From Cephalotus follicularis (Eukaryota > Streptophyta > Magnoliopsida > Oxalidales > Cephalotaceae): a stretch of DNA of 64,000 nt. The notes under the pieces are model-generated. The model did not search any database, was not told the origin of the DNA, and was given only the letters and a program-made list of their open reading frames with translations. The position numbers were made by a program, and so were the translations under genes. Shown piece after piece: positions 24,777 to 36,806 of the stretch. Location: positions 477,593 to 541,592 of the forward strand of contig BDDD01000025.1 in the NCBI GenBank assembly GCA_001972305.1, written 5' to 3'. Positions within the stretch are counted from its first letter, which is position 1. Each line of letters begins with the position of its first letter.

Positions 24777-27700
24777 CTACAACAATACCTTCATAATAGG
24801 AATAGTCTTATTCCTCAAAATTTTCTCCTTCCTGTCCAGAATCTGTATCGGCCGTTCTTCATACGATAGGTCATCACTAATAAAAGCAGGGTCATAGCTC
24901 AATATATGAGAGGGGTCAGGTACGTATTTCCATAGCATGGAAACATGGAATACACTGTGTACATTCGACAAGTTGGGCAGCAGTGCTATCTTGTATGCAA
25001 CTTCCCCAACTCTGTCCAGCATCTCATACGGTCCAATATACCGTGGAGCTAGTTTCCCTCTCATGCCAAACCTGTGTATACCTTTCGAAGGTGAGATTCT
25101 CAAAAACACATGATCTCCCTTCTCAAACTCCAACTTCCTTCTCCTTTTGTCGGCATAGCTCTTTTGCCGACTCTGTGCGGCAATCAATCTCTTCCTGATA
25201 ATTTTGACCTTATCAATGGTCTCTTGTAAAAGATCAGGTCCCAACACTTGTTTTCACCCACTTCATCCCATCATATTGGTGATCTACACTTCCTTCCATA
25301 CAAGGCCTCATAAGGAGCCATTCCAATGCTATAATGATAGCTGTTATTGTAAGAGAATTCAATGAGTGAAATGTGATCCTCCCAACTCCCAGCAAAATCA
25401 ACAAGAGAAGCCCGAAGCATATCCTCAAGAGTCTGAATAGTGCGCTCCGACTGTCCATCAGTTTGGGGGTGAAATGCAGTACTGAAATTCAGAGTTGTTC
25501 CCATCGCTGCTTGAAACTTCTTCCAAAACCTGGAAGTAAACCTTGCATCACGGTCACAAACGATGCTGAACGGCATTCCATGCAACTGCACTATCTCCCG
25601 TATGTCTAATCGAGCCAGCTTTTCGATGGAATATGTCATGTTCATCAAAAGAAAGTGAGTAGACTTAGTGAGTCTATCCACGATAACCCACACTGCTTCA
25701 TGTCTATTCTGTGGCCTCAGTAGACCCGACACAAAGTCCATGGTCACATGCTCCCATTTCAACTCAACCACTGGCAAGGACTGTAACAATCCAGTAGCCT
25801 TTTGATGCTCAGCCTTCACTCTCTGACAAGTCAGACACTTTGCCACATACTCGGCAATGTCTCTCTTCATACCACACCGCCAGTAGTTCCTCTTCATGTC
25901 ATGCCACATCTTAGAACTCCCTGGATGAACACTATAATGCGATTTATGAGCTTGTTGTAGTAGTTCATTCCTTATGTCCTCATCATCCGGGACACATACT
26001 CTCCCTCGGAACCTCAGTATGCCATTTGAATGTACGGAGAATTCAGAATTTGAATCTATGTTCTCCCGAACATTCCACAATTCGGTGTCACTATACTGGG
26101 TAGTCAGAATACGATCCAGAAGTTCCAGTTGCGCTATAAGATTAGCCACAATAACCACTCTGGAAACCATGAATGAATTCTACCTCTGAAAATCCTCCAA
26201 TAACTTCCACTGTGAAACCATCGCACTAGCAACCATAGCCTTGCGACTCAGCGTATCAAAAACTACATTAGCCTTCCCTGGTTGGTATTTAATATTACAG
26301 CTATAGTCATTGAAGAATTCAACCCACCTTCTCTATCTCATGTTTAGTTCCTTCTGAGAAAACAGATACTTCAAACTCTTGTGGTCAGTGAATATCTCAA
26401 ATTGTGCACCATAGAGATAATGTCGTCATTTCTGCAAAGCAAACACTATGGCAGCCAACTCAAGATCATGTACGGGGTAATTCTCCTCGTATGATTTCAG
26501 TTTCCTTGATACGTAGGCAATTACCTGACCACGTTGCATGAGAACACATCCCAAGCCCTTCCCAGAAGCATCACTATAAACAGTAAAACCCTCATTACCC
26601 TCTGGTAATGCCAACACTGAAGCCGAAATTAACCGACTCTTCAACTCCTGAAAGCTTGCCTCACAAGAATCATCCTATACAAAACTTGACTTCTTTTGAG
26701 TCAACCAAGTCAATGGAATCGCAATCCTTGAGAACCCCTCAATAAACCTTTGATAATAGTCAGCCAATCCCAAGAAGCTACGAACTTCAGTAACATTCTT
26801 CGGCTGCGGCCAATCCACAATACTCTCAATCTTTCCAGGATCCAAAGATAATCCTTCACACGATACAATGTGACCAAGAAAAGTCACATGATTCAGCCGA
26901 AATTCACACTTACTGAATTTGGCGAACAACATTTCCTTCCGTAGATGCTGCATGTGATCTTCAATACTCTTCGAATAAATCAAAATGTCATCGAAGAAGA
27001 CAACCAAAAACTGATCAAGGTAACGTTGGAACACTCTGTTCATCAGACACATAAAAGCTGCAGAGGCATTAGTCAAACCAAACGGCAGTATTAGAAATTC
27101 ATAGTACCCATATCTGGTTCAAAAAGCAGTCTTCTCAGTGTCACCTTCATGGATCCTCAACTGATCATAGCCTATCCTCAAGTCAAGTTTAGAGAACACA
27201 GTTGAGCCTTGCAATTGATCGAACAGTTCCTCAATGTGTGGAAGAGGATACTTGTTCTTCACGGTCACTTGATTCAACAGTCTATAGTCAATGCACAACT
27301 GCATCGACCCATCCTTCTTTTTCACAAATAAGACCGGCGCTCCCCATGGTGATACACTCGGTATGATAAACCCCTTGTCAAGATAGTCTTGTAACTGCAC
27401 CTTCAATTCGTTCAATTCGGCAGCAGCCATACGATATGGAGCATTAGAAATAGGAGCTGTTCCCGGTAGCAACTCAATACTAACCTCCATATCTCTCTCT
27501 GGCGGTAATGAAACAAGATCATCTGGAAATACATCAGGAAAATCGTAAGCAATGGGAACCTGTTCCAGACTAGGCGTACCTTTCGTATGATCAATCACAT
27601 AAGCCAAATAACCTTCACATCCCTTCTTGAGATATCTCAATGCTTGAGTATAAGAAATAATAGGAGCAGAAGTCATCTTCTGTCCCATGAATTTGAACAC

Positions 27701-28085
27701 AACTCCATTCGATAAATGAAAGGTCACTTCCTTATTGTAGCAATCAACACAAGATCGATGGGCATAGAGCCACTCCATTCCCAATATAATATCAAAATCT
27801 TGGATCGGCAATACAATCAGATCAGCGAGTAACTGCACCCCAGCTATCGTGATCTAACAATCCTTCACTATAGTATCAGGCATCAAACAACACCAGCTGG
27901 AGTACTCACCTCCAGTACGTAGGGCAAACAATCAATCATACAATGCAAATTGCATAGAAAATATGATGCAATAAATGAGTGTGTAACGCCCGGATCAATT
28001 AAGTCATGAGCTGATATACCAGATATGAAAATGGTACCTCCCACAATAGAAGTAGATTCTGGCACATAATCCTTAGATAAGGTAT
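24777..28085 (-). mobile_element. pol region of Gypsy F (fossil)
   Basis: Domains on the minus strand, by position. Protease lies about 27770-28085 (IFISGISAHDLIDPG). Reverse transcriptase lies about 26900-27420 ([44 protein letters not shown]). RNase H lies about 26250-26620 ([18 protein letters not shown]). Integrase lies about 25271-26000, with an HHCC finger then CDRDARFTSRFWKKF and [12 protein letters not shown]. The C-terminal domain lies 24777-25247 (GKLAPRYIGPYEMLDRVGEVAY). These would together copy and integrate the element. The coding sequence has several breaks and is not functional as it stands. Confidence 0.85.
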
Positions 28086-28249
28086 ATGTTGGCCTTTGCC
28101 ACCCCGATTTATTGCATTTATATATGTTATTTTGATGATTAACAAACATAGATTACTTGTATGCATAATTCTTTAAGTTATAACTTCATATACTCACTTG
28201 ATTTTATGTCCAAAGTTGTGCCAAGAACATTTATGCAGATACAGGCCAA

Positions 28250-28745
28250 TCCAGTCGACTGGCAAGCAATCCAGTCGACTGCCCAAGATTGAGTAGTGGA
28301 CTGCCAGAGGTTGTGTAGTCGACTGGTTCTTCAACCAAACTCAGCATTTGCAGGAACACCAATCCAGTCGACTGCCACAGGGGTCCAGTCGACTGCCACA
28401 GGACACCAGTCGACTGCCATGGGGTACAATTTCAGGCAGTAGCTTCTGTATCTTTTTAACACCCAATCCAGCCGACTGAAGCAGGGCAACAGTCGACTGC
28501 CAGAGGATCCAGTCGACTGCCAGGGAATCCAGCTGACTGTTTTCAATTGTGCAATTTCAGGCAGTAGCATTTGTAATCTCCATTTTCAGCTCAACAGCCG
28601 ACTGGAACAGAGCAACCAGTCGACTGCCAAGCATACCAGTCGACTGCCTAGAGGATCCAGTCGACTGCCCCACTACCAACGGCTATATTCAAATGTACGC
28701 GCCATCAATCCAGCCGACTACCGTACAAATCTAGCCGACTGGATT
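28250..28745. repeat. CCAGTCGACTGCC motif array
   Basis: About twenty units of CCAGTCGACTGCC and variants CAGCCGACTGG or CAGTCGACTGG. Spacing is 15-45 bases and the units are nearly palindromic around GTCGAC. This is the densest array of its kind in the window. It ends about 40 bases before the TATA box at 28786. Confidence 0.85.
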
Positions 28746-28785
28746 TGTAACAGACCTTTAAAAATAGATCCGTTGGAGGCTCAAC

Positions 28786-28793
28786 TATATAAA
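28786..28793 (+). promoter_or_regulatory. TATA box of LTR H
   Basis: TATATAAA in the context TCAACTATATAAAGAAA, directly downstream of the GTCGAC array. Confidence 0.5.
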
Positions 28794-29095
28794 GAAATTT
28801 GGAGGTCTTGCACATATGATCAAGCATTTAAGTTGAACATTCATTCTAGGAATATCAAGCAACATCCAAGCAATTCTAAACATCAAAACAGAGCAACACA
28901 AGTGATCAAATTTTGTAATATCCAACCTATTGTGAGGTTTAGTTTCAAAACAATACTTCATTCATTTTGATTGTAATAGGGGAGTGAACCCTAGTGAAAT
29001 TGGGGAGTGAACCCAAAGAACATTGTAAGTGATTAAGGTCAATCACAAAGGTGTACCGAATAGCACCCGTAATTGTATTCACAATCCCTTTTCCG

Positions 29096-30250
29096 CTATC
29101 CCTCCGTGAAGGACCAACCACTAGCTCCAGCACCCCTTTGCATTTGCTCTTTCACTATCGGACAATCCTTCAGCATATGCTCTTGCGAGCCACACTTCAA
29201 GAACTTCCCCATCTTCTTCCAACAAACACTTTCATTATGGTTCGAGAGACCACAGAAAGAACACACTCCAGAACCCTGTTGGCCACTTTGATTAGGAGTC
29301 CTTGAACAAGAAGTATTCCGTCGAGAAACTCCTTGCCCCTGGTTACCAGACTTTGATGACCCGGCAGGATTTTTACTTCCCTGCCCTTGTGAATAAGCGG
29401 ATCTCAATTGAGAATTACGAGATCTCTCCATCCTTCTCTCATTTGCATCTACCTTCAGAATCCTTGCTTTCTCTATAACATCCACAAAAGAAGTTAATTG
29501 TAGTACCACTAGCTTAGACCTGATGTCTGGCCTCAAACCTTTCAAGAATCTCCTTATCTTCCTTGACTCTCCCTCCACTAGGTAAGGCGTGTGTCTAGCA
29601 AGCTCATTGAATCTAGTCTGATATTGAGCCACCGTCATGTCTCCTTGACGCAGCTCTAGAAATTCGGCCTCCCTCCGATCACGCTCCATCTGTGGAACAT
29701 AAGCGTCACTAAACTCAAACTGAAATCTGTCCCAAGTTATGTCAAGATCAAGGGATTCCCACTTCGCTTTAGTCATCTCCCACCAATGGGTAGCCTCTCC
29801 CCGTAGTTGATACACTGCAAAGTTCAACTTTTGCTCATCTGTGCACTCAAGAGCAACAAAGATTTTAATCATATCCCTCATCCACTGTTCCGCTATGGTG
29901 GTATCAAGTTCACCCTTGAATATCGAAGGATTCTACCTAATGAACCTCTCCAGATCTCTCCCAAATACACCAGCCTGATTAACCTCAGGTGCATTCCGGT
30001 ACCCTTGATTCACTTCATACATTTGTCGCAACTGTTCCATATTCGCTGCATTGGCTTGTATCTGCTGTTGAAAGAGATCAGTCATACGGTCAAAATTACT
30101 CCTTTCATTGTCCACTGGCGAAACATTTACTCCTTCATTCATTTGTGGTATATCCCCTCTTTCATTCATTTGCGGAACATTTCGTGCACTGGCGGCGCAT
30201 TTATCCCTGCTTCCACTCTTTGCCTTCCCTGCTTACCCCTTCAATGATCC
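29096..30250 (-). mobile_element. gag region of Gypsy F (fossil)
   Basis: The minus strand shows the retrotransposon gag domain (ALECTDEQKLNFAVYQLRGE, RREAEFLELRQGDMTVAQYQ) and a CCHC-type knuckle near 29190 (KCGSQEHMLKDCP). The N-terminal part lies at 29933-30250. It would form the virus-like particle in the cytoplasm. It is broken like the rest of F. Confidence 0.8.
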
Positions 30251-30343
30251 ATTTTGTCCCTATAAGGAATGAGTTAATCATCAGGAACCATTCAATAAAT
30301 CACCGAGGATAATATCTCAGCGGTAGCTTATAATTTAATATAA

Positions 30344-30355
30344 GCTCTGATACCA
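30344..30355 (-). promoter_or_regulatory. Primer binding site of Gypsy F
   Basis: The minus strand reads TGGTATCAGAGC, complementary to the 3' end of initiator tRNA-Met, immediately inside the 5' LTR. Confidence 0.8.
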
Positions 30356-31104
30356 TGTCTATCACATCCCGTTTTCACTTCCCATATAAAACCATGGATA
30401 TCAGTTCATCCAGCATTCATTAAAATTCAAAAAATTTTAAAAACTTCGCAGAAGCATTCAATAATACTGGATTATATAAAATATCCGCATGCAGCCCATA
30501 CTACATGCTCCCAATCACAATACAAGTTATACATTACATATTGAAAATGTAACTATAACATAACAGAGTATGACTTTATTACAATTCACTCACTTTAACA
30601 ACCTTAGATAAGAAGCCTCCAAGTATAGCTTCAGCAGCTCGTGCAATCCTTCACTTCAATCTGTAATTGTAGGTATTAACCGTTGTCCTCACTTGGCTAA
30701 GTAGGAAATATGCATGACAATGAACATATGAATGTAATCATGCATGACAATTATATCATTAAACACTATATATATATATATATATATAAGCAATCATGCT
30801 AAATGGCTACAATCAATCACTTATCAAGAATACCGCACAAGGGTACAATCAATCACTACACTAGGTGGGTGTCATCTCGGGCTACCTCCTAGCTCAAAAA
30901 CACTTCAATAAAATCTCTTTTGAGAAAACTATAAAACACTTGATAAGATCCCATTTGGGAAACGATAAAACACTTCACTAACTGTACCTCACTTGGAGGG
31001 AATAGCAAAAATCCTCACTAAGTTCCCTTTTGAGGAAACAAAACAATACACTTAGTTTTGTTTTAAAAGCTGTAATAGAAAACCTTTGATTATGCATATA
31101 GCAT

Positions 31105-32124
31105 TGTTGACTTTTAGTCTCAATCCTAGGTTTTAATGATTACAAATTTGCATTTAACTTTGCTGCTTTCTGTGCAAGAAAAGAAATAAACAAAACAAAG
31201 AAGTGCAGAAACAGAACAAAGCACCGACGGTTACAATCAAAGCGTCAGCGCTTTATGCCAAAAAGTCGACGCCTGAAAAGCGTATATCTGCCATTAAAAC
31301 CAGTGAAGTACAAAATTAGTTGAAGTACTCAAAGTGGCGATGCTTAGGATTAAAGCGTCAGCGCTTTATGGCAAAGAGTCGACACTGAGAACAAAGCGTC
31401 GACCGACAAAACGAGAAAATTCAAATTTAACTCATAACGGTAACCTGAGCGCCGACGCTTTAGGCAATACCGTCGACGCTTTGGACGGCTGGAATAATGG
31501 CAGAACTTGTTTTAAAGGGCCAACTTTGTAGCAACAACTTCCAAGAATTCTCCAACGGCTATATTTCTTCACCAACTGCTAGAATCAAAAGAATGCTACA
31601 AATACAAGCCAAGAAACAAGATCAAAGAACCAAGGGAACAACATTTGAACACCCAAGCTCAAACTTGCACAACTACAAAAGAACATCAAGCTAGAGTTTT
31701 ACACTTTCATATCCAAAGCTTGTAACTAAGCCATAACTTTCATATCCAACCTTTAAGAGCTCTTTGTAAACACAAACCAATTCTTTTATCATTCATTGTA
31801 AAAGAGGGAAGTGAACCCTTGTAAGGTGTTTAATTGATTTGCACCCGGAACCCAAAATCAAGTGTAAGGTGGTTTGCTTTGATTTGCACCCGCAAGCCGA
31901 AATCAAAGGTTGCTAGTGGTATCTAGTGGATTCTCAAGGGGTTCTTGAGAAAGTGGACGTAGGCACGGATTTTGCCGAACCACTATAAATCATTTGCACA
32001 CTCTCTAACTCTCTCTCTTTATTACTTGTTATTTTTTTTGTTTCCGTTGTTTATATTCATAATTTAATTTGTTAATTCCGCAAACAAATTTATCCCTTTA
32101 AAGGTTGCCATATAGTTCCCATCA
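31105..32124 (+). repeat. 5' LTR of element G
   Basis: TGTTGACTTTTAGTCTC to TATAGTTCCCATCA. It contains the GCGTCGACGCTTT array (31220-31490) and the GTGGACGTAGGCACGG...CCGAACCACTATAAA block near 31955-31988. Confidence 0.9.
31220..31490. repeat. AAAGCGTCGACGCTTT motif array (5' LTR of G)
   Basis: Units CAAAGCGTCAGCGCTTT, AAAAGTCGACGCC, AAAGAGTCGACACT, AAAGCGTCGACCG, GAGCGCCGACGCTTT and ACCGTCGACGCTTT, many near-palindromic. The paired copy is at 33860-34120 in the 3' LTR, ending about 110 bases before that LTR's TATAAATA (34230-34237). Confidence 0.85.
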
Positions 32125-32126
32125 AT

Positions 32127-32138
32127 TGGTATCAGAGC
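32127..32138 (+). promoter_or_regulatory. Primer binding site of element G
   Basis: TGGTATCAGAGC, complementary to initiator tRNA-Met, two bases inside the 5' LTR end. Confidence 0.85.
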
Positions 32139-32177
32139 GGGTTTTTATCATTAATCTTAATTGAGATAAATTGATCC

Positions 32178-33191
32178 ATGGCAACCATTTCATGTTTTAA
32201 TGATAATAAGTCTATTAGCATGCCACCATTTTTTGATGGAAATGATTATAATCAATGGAAAATTAAGATGTTCACCTTTATCCAATCCCTTGATTATGAT
32301 CTTTGGGATATGATTGTTTTTGGTCTAGAATTGCCTAAAGAATATATTTCTAAACCAAGAATTAAATACAATGAAAAGGAAAAAGAAATGTTAAAACTAA
32401 ATGCTAAGGTCAAACATATTATTTTTTGTGCTTTAAGTTCTAACGAATTTGATCGTATTTCTTCTTGTGAATCGGCAAAGGAGATATGGGATAAGTTGGA
32501 AAAATTTCATGAAGAAAAGAACGTTGAAGGAGTAACTTCATGTCTCATGGCTATGGAAGAAGATACAAGTGGAGATGAAAGTGAAAATGAGGTAAATTTT
32601 ACATTCGAAGAATTGCAAAACGCCTATGAAAAATTGTATGTTGAATATGAAAGTATTTGCTTAAAGAATAAATCTCTAAAGAAAAATGCTATTTCTATTT
32701 CTAAAGAAATTGAAAATCTAAAGAATGAAAATAGCAAACATATAAGTGAAATTGATTCTCTTCAAAGTAAGAATAGCTTTTATATGAATGAGATTGACAT
32801 TTTAAATGTTTCTTCAAAATTGTCAATTGACTTTGAGGAAGAAAATAAAAAGCTAAAAATTGAGATTGATGCTTTGAAGAAATCCCTTTCTACTTTTTCA
32901 AATAGTAGTACTAAATTGGATAATTTGTTAGGACTTCAAAGGTGTGTGTTTGACAAAGCCGGTCTCGGCTATGAAGAAATAAAAAATGTCAAACACTTTA
33001 AAAATTTCTTTGTTAAGAAAAATGAACCTCAAATTTGTTGCAATTATTGTGGTAGATTAGGACATATATCTACCTCGTGTATTTTTAGAAATAATCTTTG
33101 TAATGGTAAAACTAGAAAGATTTGGGTTCCGAAAGGAACTCTTGTGACTAACTTGCAAGGACCCAAGTTCAAATGGGTACCAAAAACTTAA
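32178..33191 (+). CDS. Copia-type gag protein of element G (337 aa)
   Basis: An open frame from ATG 32178 to the stop at 33191. The N-terminus has the Copia gag fold signature (PPFFDGNDYNQWKIKMFTF, residues 16-35), then UBN2-like motifs (SSNEFDRISSCESAKEIWDKL, residues about 91-111). A long acidic and Lys/Glu-rich stretch at about 135-240 is predicted to form a coiled coil. A CCHC knuckle follows near residue 288 (CCNYCGRLGHISTSC), with a basic C-terminus ending FKWVPKT. The role in the family is nucleocapsid assembly and RNA binding in the cytoplasm. The frame is uninterrupted. There is no pol downstream; 33192-33723 is a non-coding AT-rich stretch. Confidence 0.85.
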   Translation: MATISCFNDNKSISMPPFFDGNDYNQWKIKMFTFIQSLDYDLWDMIVFGLELPKEYISKPRIKYNEKEKEMLKLNAKVKHIIFCALSSNEFDRISSCESAKEIWDKLEKFHEEKNVEGVTSCLMAMEEDTSGDESENEVNFTFEELQNAYEKLYVEYESICLKNKSLKKNAISISKEIENLKNENSKHISEIDSLQSKNSFYMNEIDILNVSSKLSIDFEEENKKLKIEIDALKKSLSTFSNSSTKLDNLLGLQRCVFDKAGLGYEEIKNVKHFKNFFVKKNEPQICCNYCGRLGHISTSCIFRNNLCNGKTRKIWVPKGTLVTNLQGPKFKWVPKT

Positions 33192-33737
33192 ACTTTGTTT
33201 TTGTAGGTGTACTTGGAGTTAATTTCAAGATGTTCAAGTACACAAATTTGGGTGAGAAAGCTTTAGTTGAGGGGGAGGTATTGATATAATGTTGTTTCTT
33301 TTAATCTTTTATTTAGTATTTTATCCTTAAATTGGTATCTTTCAATAGGTATCCCTTTAAAAATTGTTTATTTGGTGTCAATTCTTTGACATAATCTTTT
33401 TGATGCTAACAAAAAGGGGGAGAATGCTTAATGCTTAAGAAAAAATTGATAGCTTATGCTTAGGAGGAGATAGATATGAAATGTGCTTTTAATGAAAAAT
33501 ATGTTAAAGGAGAGTTCATGGTAAAGGGGAAGCTAAATAAGATTATTTGCATAAATCTCCATTTTGAAAAATGAAAATTAGATGACATATTAAAGGGGAG
33601 TTTATCTAAAGTTTTTATGTTGGCATCTAAAGAAAATCTTTGTCTTGGTATCTAAAGAAAATTTCTTTTTGTCTTCAGTTGGTATAAAATTTTTCCTTAA
33701 TGTAGCAAATTTTTGTAATCATCAAAAAGGGGGAGAT

Positions 33738-34757
33738 TGTTGACTTTTAGTCTCAATCCTTAGTTTTAATGATTACAAATTTGCCTTTAACTTTGCTGCT
33801 TTCTGTGCAAGAAAAGAAATAAACAGAACAAAGAAGTGCAGAAACAGAACAAAGTGCCGACGGTTACAATCAAAGCGTCAGCGCTTTATGCCAAAAAGTT
33901 GACGCCTGACAATCGTATATCTGTCGTTAAAACCAGTGAAGTACAAAATCAGTTGAAGTACTCAAAGCGGCGACGCTTAGGATTAAAGCGTCAGCGCTTT
34001 ATGGCGAAGAGTCGACACTGAGAACAAAGCGCCAACCGATAAAACGAGAAAATTCAAATTTAACTCATCACGGTAACCTAAGCGCCGACGCTTTAGGCAA
34101 TACCGTCGACGCTTTGGACGGCTGGAATAATGACAGAACTTGTTTTAAAGAGCCAACTTTGTAGCAACAACTTCCAAGAATTCTCCAACGGCTATATTTC
34201 TTCACCAACGGCTAGAATCAAAAAAATGCTATAAATACAAGCCAAGAAACAAGATCAAAGAACCAAGGGAATAACATTTGAACATCCAAGCTCAAACTTG
34301 CACAACTACAAAAGAACATCAAGCTAGAGTTTTACACTTTCATATCCAAAGCTTGTAACTAAGCCATAACTTTCATATCCAACATTTAAGAGGTCTTTGT
34401 AAACAAAAACACATTCTTTTATCATTCATTGTAAAAGAGGGAAGTGAACCCTTGTAAGGTGTTTAATTGATTTGCACCCGGAACCCAAAATCAAGTGTAA
34501 GGTGGTTTGCTTTGATTTGCACCCGCAAGCCGAAATCAAAGGTTGCTAGTGGTATCTAGTGGAATCTCAAGGGGTTCTTGAGAAAGTGGACGTAGGCACG
34601 GATTTTGCCGAACCACTATAAATCGTTTGCACACTCTCTAACTCTCTTTCTTTATTACTTGTTATTTTTTTTGTTTTTGTTGTTTATATTCATAATTTAA
34701 TTTGTTAATTCCGCAAACAAATTTATCTCTTTAAAGGTTGCCATATAGTTCCCATCA
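33738..34757 (+). repeat. 3' LTR of element G
   Basis: Same length (1020 bp) as the 5' LTR. TATA box TATAAATA at 34230-34237; array at 33860-34120. Confidence 0.9.
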
Positions 34758-36215
34758 AGCATCAATAATAAATCCCTTGAAATCACTTTATAGATATATA
34801 ATATCTATAACAATATATCACTTTCAATAATGTGCAATCACTCAATCATTACAATCATTGGATGATTCTAGGAATCAAACAAGAAAAATGCAAGCAACCA
34901 TATGCTCAGAATGTAAAACAGCCACTATTGGCGTCAACGTGTATATTAGGCGTCAATGTGTACTTATGTGTCAACGTGTATCTTAGGCATTAACGTCATT
35001 TACACGTCAATATTCAACAATGGGCGTTAATGCATTAAAGAAGGACCTTAGGCATCAATGTTCGATATTGGCATCGGCGTATTAAGGTAGGAACCTTAGG
35101 CGTCAACGTCGTCCCTTTAGGCATTGATGTCCTGGAAACCAGTAGGTTTACGCGTCAACGTCATCCTTTTAGGCATCAACGTAAATCTTCCTAACAGTAC
35201 GAAACATCAACTGTTTCCACTAAGGCATTAACGTCAATCACTTAGGCGTTGACGTAAATCATCCTAACAGTACAAATCATTGACTATTTCCAGTTATGGC
35301 GTTAACATCAATCACTTAGGCGTCGACGTAAATCAAATGCAGCAAGACAATTTGTTCCACAATCACTTCAATCAGGCATGGATTCACACTTATGATGAAT
35401 ATGCAAGAATTCACAATCACCATAACACAATATACAAGTCATATGTTCATAAGCATGTAATAAACCCTGCCTTTGATTCCAAGTTAGGAATCGAAAGTCC
35501 ACTTATTTAAGATTTAATCCGATCCTCAGCTTCTCCAAGCTTCAAGATCCGGTTCGATCACTCCAAGTCCAGATTCTAATCTCTGGTTCTCAAGCTCCTT
35601 CTCTCGGTTCAACAATGGCGGGACAATATCTCTCCCTCACTTCCATTCATGGTAGCCTTTTGGAGAAGATGAGAAGGGTGTTTTTAATGGAGTCTTCACC
35701 TCTCTCTCTCCTTCCTCAAGGCATGGCAGATCAATGTGACCTCCATCAATCGCCTCTCTCTCACTTTTTGTCAGTGCAGAGCATGGGGAATGAGAAGTGT
35801 CATAGTTTTGTCCTTCACGCATCTTCTGTCCTTGTTTAACTTACTCTGCCGACAGCTTAGGCGTCAACGTCAACGCTAGGCGTCGACGCGTTGACTTCAT
35901 GCCTTGGCGTTAACAAGCTCCCCTTAGTCGCGTTAACGCCTATCCCCTTCAGATCACCAGCAATGGACACTAATGTCCTCGCATGGTGTCAACGCCTTAA
36001 GGCAAGAAGCCTTAAGCGCGTTTCAGTGTTACTTGGCATTGATGCGCAAGTGCCCTGATTCCTTATAATTTCCATCACTTAACTCATCCTTTCATAACCA
36101 CTATAACAATAGCCAGATAAAAGGACACTTAGCAAATAAATCTCATATCAATGTATAATTTTATTCATGAATTATACAATATACATCGAATTAAAATTGC
36201 GGTCATTACAGCCGA

Positions 36216-36769
36216 CGCCAACAGAAACTCACTGAGTTAACTCAACGAGTTTCAGCCACGTCGCTGTGGTTCCGGCAGCTCCATCAACGGCCTCCACAAG
36301 CTCCAATCTATATGTCTCTGTCCGAGATTCACCGAGACTCGGCGTTATGTGGCCTCACCGAAGCTCCGGCCAGGTCACCTGAGCTCCGGTCACGCGACCG
36401 CTGGGTCCAAAAACCTGCAATCTATTCGTCAGTGTTGGAGACTCGCTGTGACTCGGCACTGAACGCGGAGCCACAAGTGGCAGAAAGTCAAAACATCCAA
36501 GTTGACTCAGCCAGCTAAATCTGGTCGATTTCAGTCGGAAAACGCCTAAACTAACATCAAAATGGGTGTAGTTGATCTTCACGATGAAAACCAGCTCCAC
36601 CCACATGATATCGGCAGTGGAGGAGAAGAAACAGAGACGGCAAGCTCGGGGAGAAAAAGTGAGAAAGAGAGAAGGAGAGGAAGAGAGGAAGAGAAAGGGT
36701 TACCGTCAGTGGTGAGGAACCGCACCGCACGCCATCTCCTCCGGTGAACAACTACTCACATGACAGCGT

Positions 36770-36806
<37 letters not shown>

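Larger units (their letters stand above)
28088..29095 (+). mobile_element. Copia-like solo LTR H between gag and pol of F
   Basis: It begins near TGTTGGCCTTTGCCACCCCG, with TTTTGATGATTAACAAACA early as in Copia LTRs. It has an array of CCAGTCGACTGCC units (28250-28745), a TATATAAA box at 28786-28793, and GGGGAGTGAACCC (28979-28991, 29003-29015), similar to GGGAAGTGAACCC in element G. It separates the protease side (28085) from the gag side (29096) of Gypsy F. Termini are approximate and no target duplication was recognised. Confidence 0.6.
31105..34757 (+). mobile_element. Gag-only Copia-type element G (non-autonomous)
   Basis: Two 1020-bp LTRs (31105-32124, 33738-34757), a primer site for initiator tRNA-Met (32127-32138), one gag ORF and a polypurine tract (AAAAAGGGGGAGAT, 33724-33737) make a complete set of cis signals. 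A perfect target duplication AGCAT flanks it (31100-31104, 34758-34762). The empty site is visible in the other LTR of F near 23230. Its internal region is only 1613 bp and carries no pol domain, so it must rely on a partner's enzymes; this resembles the TR-GAG class. By eye the LTRs differ at about 35 of 1020 positions (3-4%), suggesting an insertion one to a few million years old. It looks structurally whole. Confidence 0.9.
22215..36210 (-). mobile_element. Ty3/Gypsy chromovirus-like element F (fossil)
   Basis: Two LTRs in minus orientation (22215-24658 and 30356-36210, the latter split by element G) flank gag and pol. Near-matching 5-mers GTCGA (22210-22214) and GCCGA (36211-36215) are a probable target duplication. 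The primer site complementary to initiator tRNA-Met lies at 30344-30355 and the polypurine tract at 24659-24673. Pol order (PR-RT-RNase H-INT) and a KTIPIMKVLL-like chromo-type tail suggest the Tekay/Del branch. It is broken, with several disruptions plus two inserted elements. It is older than G, which sits in its 5' LTR. Confidence 0.85.
30356..36210 (-). repeat. 5' LTR of Gypsy F, split by element G
   Basis: Matches 22215-24658 on both sides of G (30356-31104 and 34758-36210), about 2.2 kb without G. Compared with the other LTR it lacks a segment of roughly 280 bp near 30898 and carries a small extra stretch near 35050-35095. It ends GCGGTCATTACA at 36210. Confidence 0.85.

Noticed and set aside
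28250-28745. Regularly spaced near-palindromic units resembling a CRISPR array
   Set aside because: Units are degenerate, spacing varies from 15 to 45 bases, and the block lies inside a Copia-like LTR in a plant genome with no cas genes.
32127-32138. TGGTATCAGAGC considered as part of a tRNA gene
   Set aside because: It is the primer binding site just inside an LTR; no cloverleaf surrounds it. The same holds at 30344 and 48148.
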